64,000 nt of DNA from Flavobacteriales bacterium (GTDB lineage Bacteria > Bacteroidota > Bacteroidia > Flavobacteriales_F > PHOS-HE28): assembly GCA_020635715.1 (NCBI GenBank), contig JACJZG010000003.1:62001-126000 (forward strand), read 5' to 3'. A model generated the notes under the pieces. It had not been told where the DNA came from. It did no database searches and was given only the letters and a program-made list of their open reading frames with translations. The position numbers were made by a program, and so were the translations under genes. Positions within the stretch are counted from its first letter, which is position 1. Each line of letters begins with the position of its first letter. This document shows, in pieces, positions 51,244-58,138 of the stretch.

Positions 51244-53040
51244 TTAGCGCACCAGCAGGTCGTAGGGCATGCGGGCTTGGATGCCTGTGCGCTCGGTGGC
51301 GCGCTTGGCTTTTTGATACTGCTTCAGCATCGCAGCGTCATCCCCCAATACCTGGACGGCCACCCACGAGCGGGCCGTGCCGTTCAGGTCCTCCATGATC
51401 TGCTGGAAGAGGTCCTTCTGCTTCGGCAGTTCCACCCGCTTGTAGTCGCTGAGGTCAGCCAGTTCGGCGGCTTTCTGGATGGCGGCTTCCAGGCCGCCGA
51501 TCCCATCCACCAGCCCCAGCCGCAGGGCATCGGTGCCGGTCCACACCCGGCCCTGACCGATGCTGTCCACTTGGGCCACGCTCATGCTCCGGCCATCGGC
51601 AACGCGCTGTTTGAAGCCGTCGTAGAATTCGTCGATGTAGCCTTGGATCAACCGCTTTTCCTCCTCGGTCAATGGGCGGCTGACCGTGAACATGTCGGCG
51701 TGCGTGTTCGTCTTCTCCCCATCGAAGGTGATGCCGAGCTTGTTCTTGAAGAAGCCCTGCATGTTCGGGATGATGCCGAAGACCCCGATGGAGCCGGTGA
51801 TCGTGGTGCTCTCGGCGAGGATGTAGGTGGCGGGTGCGCTGATGTAGTAGCCTCCGGAGGCGGCAACATCCCCCATGCTCACCACCACCGGCTTCACCTT
51901 GGAGCAGAGCTCCACCTCGCGCCAGATCACGTCGCTGGCCAGTCCGCTGCCACCCGGACTGTTCACGCGCAGCACCACCGCTTTGATGGTGCTGTCCTCG
52001 CGCACCTCGCGGATGGTCGCGCTGAGGTCCGTGCTGCCGATGCTGCCTTCATCGCTCGCGCCGGATACGATGTCGCCTTCGGCATACACCACCGCCAGCT
52101 TGCCATTGCTCGCGGACCGTTCCATGTCCGCCGGGGTGAAGGACCGGGCATACTTCACCAGGGACACCAGTTCCAGGTCCTCGTCCGTGGGGATGGACAT
52201 GCGCTCGTGCAGGTCGGCGATCAGTTCATCGCGGTAGATCGTGCCGTCCACCAGACCCAGACGCCTGGCGTCCTCGGCATTGCGCACCAACAGGCCGTCG
52301 GCGATGCTGTTCAACCGGGTCTTGTCCAACCCGCGCGCCTCGGACACCGCATCCAGCATCTCGTTCCACAAGCCGTCCAGGATCACCCGGTTCTGCTGCC
52401 GGTTCGCCTCACTCATGTGGTCTTCCGTAAAGACCTCGCCGAAGCTCTTGAACTTGTTGTTGCTGCCCCGGATGAACTGGATGTCGATGTCGAGCTTCTC
52501 GAACAGGCCCTTGAAGAACATGTACTCACTGCGCAGCCCGTGGAACTGCACATCGCCACGCGGCTGCAGATACACCTTGTCCGCTGCTGTGGCGAGGTAG
52601 TAGGCGCCCTGCGAGTAGGTGTCGCTGTAGGCGATCACGGGCTTGCCGCTCTCTTTCTTGAAACGAACGAGCTTCTCGCGGATCTCCTTCACGGTGGCGA
52701 AACCCGCCTCCAGGCCGCTCAGGTCGAGCAGCACGCCGGTGATGTGGTCATCGGACTTGGCGTGCTCCAGGCTGGCCAATACCTGGTTCAGGCCGATGGG
52801 GCTGGCCCCCTTGAACGGACCGAAGTTCAACAGCAGGTCGTCGTTCGAGCCGCGGTCCACGATGGCCTGGTCCAGTTCCAGGTGCAGGATGCTGCCTTGC
52901 TGCACGGTGGTCGGCTTCGCCTTGGCGCTGAACCCGCTGCCGATGGCGACCAACGAACCGATGAAGAGGAAGAGGAGCACGACCCCGATGAACAGGGTGC
53001 CGAGCATCGAGGCGAACATGAACTTGAGGAACTGGCGCAT
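51244..53040 (-). CDS. sppA: Signal peptide peptidase SppA (67 kDa type)
   Basis: 598 residues from the ATG at 53040 (MRQFLKFMFASMLGTLFIGV, one N-terminal membrane helix). Two tandem S49 domains: the first has GLDKTRLNSIADG and the Lys-bearing region, the second has VVLRVNSPGGSGLASDVIW, VVSMGDVAASGGYYISAPA (catalytic Ser) and STTITGSIGVFGIIPN. The double-domain length is that of E. coli-type SppA, which degrades cleaved signal peptides from the periplasmic face. A promoter motif lies 21 bases upstream, and folK starts divergently 113 bases away. Confidence 0.94.
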   Translation of the reverse strand: MRQFLKFMFASMLGTLFIGVVLLFLFIGSLVAIGSGFSAKAKPTTVQQGSILHLELDQAIVDRGSNDDLLLNFGPFKGASPIGLNQVLASLEHAKSDDHITGVLLDLSGLEAGFATVKEIREKLVRFKKESGKPVIAYSDTYSQGAYYLATAADKVYLQPRGDVQFHGLRSEYMFFKGLFEKLDIDIQFIRGSNNKFKSFGEVFTEDHMSEANRQQNRVILDGLWNEMLDAVSEARGLDKTRLNSIADGLLVRNAEDARRLGLVDGTIYRDELIADLHERMSIPTDEDLELVSLVKYARSFTPADMERSASNGKLAVVYAEGDIVSGASDEGSIGSTDLSATIREVREDSTIKAVVLRVNSPGGSGLASDVIWREVELCSKVKPVVVSMGDVAASGGYYISAPATYILAESTTITGSIGVFGIIPNMQGFFKNKLGITFDGEKTNTHADMFTVSRPLTEEEKRLIQGYIDEFYDGFKQRVADGRSMSVAQVDSIGQGRVWTGTDALRLGLVDGIGGLEAAIQKAAELADLSDYKRVELPKQKDLFQQIMEDLNGTARSWVAVQVLGDDAAMLKQYQKAKRATERTGIQARMPYDLLVR

Positions 53041-53061
53041 GGAGAGGTTCTTTTCTTGGTG

Positions 53062-53069
53062 CGAAACTA
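53062..53069 (-). promoter_or_regulatory. Candidate -7 element TAGTTTCG (sppA)
   Basis: TAGTTTCG on the minus strand, 21 bases before the ATG of sppA. Confidence 0.4.
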
Positions 53070-53140
53070 CCGGGGGGAGGAGCGGGACCGGCGGATCCAT
53101 ACACGAGCGGGTCGGTCGGTGGATGGGAGGCTCCTCCGGA

Positions 53141-53148
53141 TAGCTTTG
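53141..53148 (+). promoter_or_regulatory. Candidate -7 element TAGCTTTG (folK), leaderless spacing
   Basis: Exact TAnnTTTG match, with only CCGC between it and the ATG at 53153. Confidence 0.5.
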
Positions 53149-53152
53149 CCGC

Positions 53153-53626
53153 ATGCCGGAGCGGGAGGTGGTGTTGCTGCTGGGGGCCGATATCGGCGAT
53201 CCGGTGGTGCAATGCGCCCTGGCCGAAGAGGCGATCGCGGAACGGATCGCGGCGGTCATCGCCCGCAGCCGCGATCATTGGACCGAGCCCTGGGGTTTCA
53301 CCGCGGACACCTTGTTCCTCAACCGGGCGCTCCTGGTCCGCACGGCCATGGAGCCGGCCGCCTTGATGGCCACCTGCCTGTCCATCGAAGCGGAGCTTGG
53401 CCGTGTCCGGTCTGCGGGCGCCACGCCGCGCTCCCGCACCATCGACATCGACATCCTGCTCATCGGGTCGGAGGTCATCCGTACGGAGGCCGTGCACATC
53501 CCGCACCCGCGCATGCACCTGCGCCCCTTCGCACTGGCCCCGCTCTGCGATCTATGGCCGGCCTGGGAACATCCCGAACTGCACCGCACGGCCCTTCAAC
53601 TGCTCGACGCCATCCCGCTCCATTGA
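53153..53626 (+). CDS. folK: 2-amino-4-hydroxy-6-hydroxymethyldihydropteridine pyrophosphokinase
   Basis: 157 residues. HPPK motifs: LLLGADIGDP (start of the fold), SRDHWTEPWGFTADTLFLNRALLV (substrate loop), ELGRVRSAGATPRSRTIDIDILLI (catalytic RxR/DIDIL Asp pair), HIPHPRMHLRPFALAPL. It transfers pyrophosphate to the pterin in folate synthesis. This makes a third folate/dTMP-related gene in the window besides thyA and folA. The stop overlaps the next ATG by one base (TGATG), so it is coupled with the deoxynucleoside kinase that follows. Confidence 0.95.
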   Translation: MPEREVVLLLGADIGDPVVQCALAEEAIAERIAAVIARSRDHWTEPWGFTADTLFLNRALLVRTAMEPAALMATCLSIEAELGRVRSAGATPRSRTIDIDILLIGSEVIRTEAVHIPHPRMHLRPFALAPLCDLWPAWEHPELHRTALQLLDAIPLH

Positions 53627-54258
53627 TGCCCTTTCATTCCTACATCGCGGTTGAAGGCCTCATCGGCGCGGGCAAGACCACGCTTGCGCGGCGCCTGGCC
53701 GCGGCCTGGGGCGGCCGGCTGGTGTTGGAGGAGTTCGAGGACAACCCCTTTCTCCCGCGGTTCTATCAGGACCCGGAACGCTACGGCTTCTCGGTGGAGC
53801 TCTCCTTCCTCGCTCAACGCTACCATCAGCTCAAACGGGTCACGGAGCAGGACCTCTTCAGCGCGTGCACCATCGCCGATTATTCCATTGGCAAGTCGGT
53901 AGTATTCGCCAATGTCACCCTCCAGCCCGACGAATACGGTCTTTTCCGCGACCTGTACCGCATCATGTATGCTGACCTGCCGCGGCCCGAGCTCATCGTC
54001 TACCTCCATCTGGACATGGATCGGGTGCGGGAGCGCATCAAAGCACGCGGGAGGACTTATGAACAAAGTATCCCCATCGAATACCTCGCCCGGCTTCAGG
54101 AGCGCTACCTGGACCACTTGCAAAAACTGCCGGATGACCGCGTGTTGGTGGTGGACCTGCAGGACCGGGACCTGCTGAAAGACGCATCGGCCTTTGAAAA
54201 GCTCGTGTCACTTCTTGCGGGAGAAGTGGCCCAAGGCTATCACGTGGTCACCCTCTGA
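53626..54258 (+). CDS. Deoxynucleoside kinase (second copy)
   Basis: 210 residues from the ATG at 53626. Walker A is EGLIGAGKTTLARRL. Substrate motifs: LEEFEDNPFLPRFYQDPERY, FLAQRYHQLK, the ERS-like segment CTIADYSIGKSVVFA, IKARGRTYEQSIPIEYLARL (LID Arg residues) and LVVDLQDRDLL. It is of normal length without the Lys-rich tail of the copy at 47.1 kb. The folK-dNK order with one-base overlap is known from other Bacteroidota. The two kinases differ enough to suspect different nucleoside preferences, as in the dAK/dGK pairs of other bacteria. Confidence 0.93.
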   Translation: MPFHSYIAVEGLIGAGKTTLARRLAAAWGGRLVLEEFEDNPFLPRFYQDPERYGFSVELSFLAQRYHQLKRVTEQDLFSACTIADYSIGKSVVFANVTLQPDEYGLFRDLYRIMYADLPRPELIVYLHLDMDRVRERIKARGRTYEQSIPIEYLARLQERYLDHLQKLPDDRVLVVDLQDRDLLKDASAFEKLVSLLAGEVAQGYHVVTL

Positions 54259-54319
54259 TACACCTCCGCTTGTGGACAAGTGCGCGAGGGCCGTGGGAAC
54301 AGCCTCTCGGACGGGTGGT

Positions 54320-54327
54320 TAGCTTTG
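54320..54327 (+). promoter_or_regulatory. Candidate -7 element TAGCTTTG (TPR lipoprotein gene)
   Basis: Exact TAnnTTTG match, 33 bases before the ATG at 54361. Confidence 0.5.
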
Positions 54328-54360
54328 CGCCCTAAGATCAAGAACCAAGCATTGAACTTC

Positions 54361-56082
54361 ATGGAAAAGCGTCACCTGAAGGGACTCTCCCTCATGTCCG
54401 TCAGTCTGATCGCCCTCGCGGGGTGCGGCGGTATCGGCAAGATGAACAAGTATGTGGAGAACATCAAGTACACGGTGGATCCCAACCCGCTCATCGTGCA
54501 GGGTGACTCCGTTGCCGTGAACATCAACGGCAATTTCCCCGGCAAGTACTTCTACAAGAAGGCCCAGGTGGAACTGACGCCCACGCTGGTGTACACAGGC
54601 GGGGAAACGCCGTTCAAGACCGCGTATTTCCAAGGAGAGGGTGCCGTGGGCAACAACACGGTGATCCCTTACGAGACCGGCAAGGCCTTCAACTACTCGC
54701 ACAAGGTGGCCTACACACCTTCCATGGAGACCAGCGAGCTCATGGTGAAGATCCTGGGCAAGCAGGGCAAGGAAGGCAAGAAGCAGCTCGAGTTCACCCC
54801 GGTGAAGATCGCCGATGGGGTGATCACCACGCCCTACCTGGTGGTGAGCGATGACAAGGTGCTGCTGGCCAAGGACGCCTTCCAACGGATCACCGACCAC
54901 AGCCAGGACGCCACCATCAACTACCTGGTCAACTCCAGCGTAGTGCGCCCCACCGAGCTGAAGGACGCCGACGTGAAAGCCCTCAGCGACTTCATCAAGA
55001 CGATGAAGAAGAACCCGAACCTGGCCGCGAAAGGAGTGAGCATCAACGCCTGGGCCAGCCCGGAAGGGGAGCTGAGCAAGAACGAGAACCTGGCCGACGA
55101 CCGTGCCAAGAGCGCCAAGAGCTGGGTGAAGGGCGAGCTGCTACGCGCCAAGAACGACAGCGCCAAGGCCGATGCCTTCTACACCCTGAGCCCGCGTGGT
55201 GAGGACTGGGAAGGCTTCAAGCGTGCCATGCAGGCCAGCACCACCGTGCCGGACAAGGATCTTGTGCTCCGTGTATTGGAGATGTACCCCGACCTGAGCA
55301 AGCGTGAAGAAGAGATCCGGAACATGGCGGCCACCTACAAGGAGATCGCCGAGCAGATCCTGCCCCAGCTGCGCCGCAGCGAGGTGATGCTGAACTACCA
55401 GCGCATCGGCAAGACGGATGCCCAGCTCACCGAGATGAGCCGCACCATGCCGGACAGCCTGAACGTGGAGGAGCTGCTCTTTGCGGCCACGCTCACCAAC
55501 GACCTCAACGAGCAACTGCGCATCTACAAGGAGACCGAGCGCGTTCACCCGAACGACTACCGCGCGGCCAACAACGTGGGCTATGTGTACATGCTTCAGA
55601 ACAAGCTGGACGAAGCGGCGGCACAATTCACCAAGGCCAACGGCATCCAGGACAACCCGGTGAGCACCAACAACCTTGGCGTGGTGGCCCGTCTGAAGGG
55701 CGATCGCAAGAAGGCGACCGAGATGTACACCAAGGCCATGGCCGCCGGTCCTGAGGTGAAGTACAACCAAGGCATCATCGACATCCAGAACGGCAACTAC
55801 AGCAGCGCCAGCAGCAACTTCGGCAGCACCAAGAGCGTGAACGCCGCCCTGGCGAAACTGCTGGGTGGTGATGCGGCCGGTGCGCAGAGCATCTTGGATG
55901 GCGCCACGGACAAGGACACGGCCACGGGCCATTACCTGGCCGCCATCATCGCCGCACGCCAGAGCAACTGCGCTGGTGCCGCCAGCAGTTTGGGCATGGC
56001 CATCCAGAAGGATGGTGGCCTGCGCGACAAGGCGCTGAAGGACCTCGAGTTCCGTAACTGCAAAGGCAGCTTGGGTCTCTGA
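54361..56082 (+). CDS. TPR-containing envelope lipoprotein with OmpA-like segment
   Basis: 573 residues. The N-terminus (MSVSLIALAGC) has lipobox LAGC, preceded by MEKRHLKGLSL. A beta-rich domain (about 30-180) is followed by a segment VSINAWASPEGELSKNENLA with DDRAKSAKSW that resembles OmpA-type peptidoglycan-binding loops (A-PEG-x-x-N-LA-RA). The C-terminal 220 residues have TPR units (ANNVGYVYMLQNKLDEAAAQ, TNNLGVVARLKGDRKKATEM). An upstream extension to 54280 was rejected. It is probably anchored to the outer membrane and associated with peptidoglycan. Function is unknown. A hairpin terminator follows. Confidence 0.8.
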   Translation: MEKRHLKGLSLMSVSLIALAGCGGIGKMNKYVENIKYTVDPNPLIVQGDSVAVNINGNFPGKYFYKKAQVELTPTLVYTGGETPFKTAYFQGEGAVGNNTVIPYETGKAFNYSHKVAYTPSMETSELMVKILGKQGKEGKKQLEFTPVKIADGVITTPYLVVSDDKVLLAKDAFQRITDHSQDATINYLVNSSVVRPTELKDADVKALSDFIKTMKKNPNLAAKGVSINAWASPEGELSKNENLADDRAKSAKSWVKGELLRAKNDSAKADAFYTLSPRGEDWEGFKRAMQASTTVPDKDLVLRVLEMYPDLSKREEEIRNMAATYKEIAEQILPQLRRSEVMLNYQRIGKTDAQLTEMSRTMPDSLNVEELLFAATLTNDLNEQLRIYKETERVHPNDYRAANNVGYVYMLQNKLDEAAAQFTKANGIQDNPVSTNNLGVVARLKGDRKKATEMYTKAMAAGPEVKYNQGIIDIQNGNYSSASSNFGSTKSVNAALAKLLGGDAAGAQSILDGATDKDTATGHYLAAIIAARQSNCAGAASSLGMAIQKDGGLRDKALKDLEFRNCKGSLGL

Positions 56083-56101
56083 TCCTGACCCGCAACGTAC
56101 C

Positions 56102-56128
56102 GAAGCCCTCGCCTTCGGCGGGGGCTTC
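56102..56128 (+). terminator. Terminator of the TPR lipoprotein gene
   Basis: GAAGCCC with CGCC / GGCG and GGGCTTC arms, loop TTC, then TTCGTTT. It lies just before the RHS promoter. Confidence 0.75.
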
Positions 56129-56134
56129 TTCGTT

Positions 56135-56142
56135 TATATTCG
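56135..56142 (+). promoter_or_regulatory. Candidate -7 element TATATTCG (orphan RHS gene)
   Basis: TATATTCG fits TAnnTTYG, 4 bases before the GTG at 56147 and 7 before the ATG at 56150. It suggests that the short RHS gene has its own promoter and is not just a broken tail. Confidence 0.45.
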
Positions 56143-56146
56143 GGAA

Positions 56147-57172
56147 GTGATGCGTGACCAGGACTACTACCCCGGCGGGTCTCTTTTACCCGGACGCAAT
56201 TACTCCAGCGATTCCTACGCACACGGCTTCAACGGCATGCGCAAGGACGATGAGATCCACGGCGCTACAGGCACCAGCTACGACTTCGGAGCGAGGTTGT
56301 ATGACCCAAGGGTCGGTAGGTGGTTGAGCCTGGATCCTTCTGCAAGGAATTTCCCCAACCAATCCCCATACTCCGCTTTCGCAAATAACCCTGTGCTCTT
56401 TGTTGACCCTGACGGGGAGGCGATCAAACCATCGAACGCGACTACAGCTGCAAGTTTCAGGCGCATGTTGGGTACGGTGCTTGGAGTAAGCCCACGTGAA
56501 GCAGCACGAATTTTCAGACTGAACTATGAGAATCGTCGTTTCCGTGGAGAGAACGGTTCAACATACGTGCAGGCAGTGTTCTCAGTGGACGGTTCTACTG
56601 ATGCCGCTCGGCGCTTCACCAATCAGCTTGCAAGAATCAATGGCCTTACTGCGGAACAGGCTGATCAAGCAGTCGCCATATATAACCTGCTAGCGGATAG
56701 CCGCACGACCGAGTTACTGAGCGTCCAATCCGGTGATGTCGCTTTCAGCGGTACTGTGCAAGTCAATAATGACATGAGCATTCCTCCGGACAATCAGCCA
56801 ATAGTTACTATCGCCGAGAACGGCAGTCTTGATCAGCTGAAATCCGCCTTGCCAACTGCGGATCCAGCCACTTTCCAGTCTGAGCTTGCAAGACGAGCAA
56901 CGGTCAACACTTCTGCTGTGGACCCTGAAACCAGGACTGGTGTGGCAGGTGGCTTCTTTGCAGAGAGTTCGAGTTCCCCCAATGCAGAAACCCTTCGTGG
57001 GATGCTCATTGTCGATACTCGGGACGGTTCGCATTTCACCGGAGGGAAACAACCACCACCCGCGACAGACGCCACTCGGGATCGCATGAATGCGGCGGTT
57101 CTGCAAGGCTATGAATCCTCCTTGCGCAGCAGTTCGAGGTCGTACTCACCAAGAATTAGCCGAGACCGGTGA
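56147..57172 (+). CDS. Orphan RHS-core protein with unidentified C-terminal tip domain
   Basis: 341 residues (GTG 56147; ATG 56150 is equally possible). Residues about 5-90 are the RHS repeat-associated core: SLLPGRNYSSDSYAHGFNG, RKDDEIHGATGTSYDFGARL, YDPRVGRWLSLDPSARN, ending FVDPDGEA. The core normally closes the shell of a 1000-3000-residue RHS protein, and no shell repeats precede it here. The remaining 250 residues are an unrecognised domain (ARIFRLNYENRRFRGENG, RRFTNQLARINGLTAEQADQ, RGMLIVDTRDGSHF), the position of a toxin tip. Base composition falls about where the core becomes variable. The stop overlaps by 4 bases a secreted YwqK-like gene, its likely immunity partner. Confidence 0.85.
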   Translation: MMRDQDYYPGGSLLPGRNYSSDSYAHGFNGMRKDDEIHGATGTSYDFGARLYDPRVGRWLSLDPSARNFPNQSPYSAFANNPVLFVDPDGEAIKPSNATTAASFRRMLGTVLGVSPREAARIFRLNYENRRFRGENGSTYVQAVFSVDGSTDAARRFTNQLARINGLTAEQADQAVAIYNLLADSRTTELLSVQSGDVAFSGTVQVNNDMSIPPDNQPIVTIAENGSLDQLKSALPTADPATFQSELARRATVNTSAVDPETRTGVAGGFFAESSSSPNAETLRGMLIVDTRDGSHFTGGKQPPPATDATRDRMNAAVLQGYESSLRSSSRSYSPRISRDR

Positions 57173-57600
57173 AGGCTTTTTACCATGTGCTAATCGTAAT
57201 GATGTCCGTGTTGGTTCCGACCGGAGGCACGGCTCAGTGTCCCGTCGTGATAGACACCACAGAAGCATATGCCCCCAACCGATATCAAGACGATTTTGTC
57301 CTCACGCGTTCAGGACGACCAGTGAATCAGTTTTCTGATGTTCATGGCCGGACCAAGTATGGTCAGTGGTATTTTTTCAGATCGAACGGTACCGTTCGCT
57401 GTCTTGGACACTTTGAGTTCGGCGTCAAGCAAGGATGGTGGAGCTACTACAATGCGAAAGGCCATCTCATTCGCAGAGAGTACTTCAAGCACGGACAGCG
57501 TCTATGTGCAATCACTGTCAAGTCCGGGAAGCGGCGTGAGTATCCGTATAAGGAACACTCAGCCGCTGGGTTCAAGATCTCGGACAGTCAATTTTGGTAG
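57169..57600 (+). CDS. Secreted MORN/YwqK-family antitoxin-like protein
   Basis: 143 residues, GTG start overlapping the RHS stop (GTGA). A signal peptide (MKAFYHVLIVMMSVLVPTGG) is followed by MORN-like repeats: RTKYGQWYFFRSNGTVRCLG, KQGWWSYYNAKGHLIRREYF, then HGQRLCAITVKSGKRREY. The YwqK family is the antitoxin/immunity group next to RHS-like and LXG toxins such as YwqJ. Its export signal suggests that it acts in the envelope against a toxin arriving from a neighbour. It is AT-richer than the surrounding genome. The pairing with the RHS tip is inferred from overlap and family, not proven. Confidence 0.8.
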   Translation: MKAFYHVLIVMMSVLVPTGGTAQCPVVIDTTEAYAPNRYQDDFVLTRSGRPVNQFSDVHGRTKYGQWYFFRSNGTVRCLGHFEFGVKQGWWSYYNAKGHLIRREYFKHGQRLCAITVKSGKRREYPYKEHSAAGFKISDSQFW

Positions 57601-57611
57601 CCTGCGCTACC
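57596..57611. repeat. GGTAGC inverted repeat at the end of the YwqK gene
   Basis: GGTAGC-CTGC-GCTACC, perfect 6-base arms, straddling the YwqK stop. A related GTAGC-N10-GCTAC lies before the XRE/ATPase divergent promoters at 58063-58082. Confidence 0.5.
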
Positions 57612-57640
57612 GTGAACACAAATCGCACCTCCCCGCCCCC

Positions 57641-57973
57641 TCACGCATACGCCTTCCTGGCCTTGGCATCCCTGAGCAGCCCATCGAGTGCGAAGAAGAT
57701 GCCTTGCCGGTCGGCCTCGGATAGCTGCTGGATCTCGGTGATGCGTTTGATCAGGTCCTTGTCCAGGAGCACCTCGGAATTGCCCACCAAGTAGTCAAGG
57801 GAGACGCCCAGGGCCTGGGCGATCTTGGCGGCCACCTCGATGGAGGGTTTTACCTCATCGCGTTCGTAACGGCCCAGCACCACGCCCATGGTGCCGATCT
57901 GCTTGGCGAGGTCGCCCTGTGAAAGCCCTTTGTCCTTGCGGATGGCGGTGATGCGTTTGCCGAAGGTGCTCAT
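57641..57973 (-). CDS. XRE-family helix-turn-helix regulator
   Basis: 110 residues from the ATG at 57973 (MSTFGKRITAIRKDKGLSQG). The Cro/C1 HTH (about 6-60) is complete: GDLAKQIGTMGVVLGRYERD, with the recognition helix at VVLGRYERDEVKPSIEVAAK and ALGVSLDYLVG at its end. A C-terminal helix (DLIKRITEIQQLSEADRQG) probably dimerises. It is divergent from the ATPase gene (165 bases apart) and so probably represses that operon, as phage-like regulators do. A GTAGC inverted repeat between the two starts is a candidate operator. Confidence 0.92.
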   Translation of the reverse strand: MSTFGKRITAIRKDKGLSQGDLAKQIGTMGVVLGRYERDEVKPSIEVAAKIAQALGVSLDYLVGNSEVLLDKDLIKRITEIQQLSEADRQGIFFALDGLLRDAKARKAYA

Positions 57974-58014
57974 ACCGAAGTGCTGTTGAATGCACTGCAA
58001 AAGCAGGTGCAGCG

Positions 58015-58022
58015 CGAAACTA
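58015..58022 (-). promoter_or_regulatory. Candidate -7 element TAGTTTCG (XRE gene)
   Basis: TAGTTTCG on the minus strand, 41 bases before the ATG at 57973. Confidence 0.35.
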
Positions 58023-58062
58023 CGAAGCACATGGGTGCAAGAAGAAGCGGGTGTGCTTGGTG

Positions 58063-58082
58063 GTAGCGACCTGATATGCTAC
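58063..58082. promoter_or_regulatory. Candidate XRE operator (GTAGC inverted repeat)
   Basis: GTAGC (58063-58067) and GCTAC (58078-58082) with a 10-base spacer in the divergent gap. The same arms occur at 57596-57611. Confidence 0.35.
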
Positions 58083-58138
58083 ACTTGCAGCAGATAAGTG
58101 CTGAACGAACTTTTTCTGATCACCTGAACGCCCCACCC

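Noticed and set aside
56147..57172. Truncated pseudogene of a full RHS gene
   Set aside because: It has its own promoter motif, a start next to it, an intact core-tip junction and a coupled downstream gene. An orphan cassette is more likely, though decay cannot be excluded.
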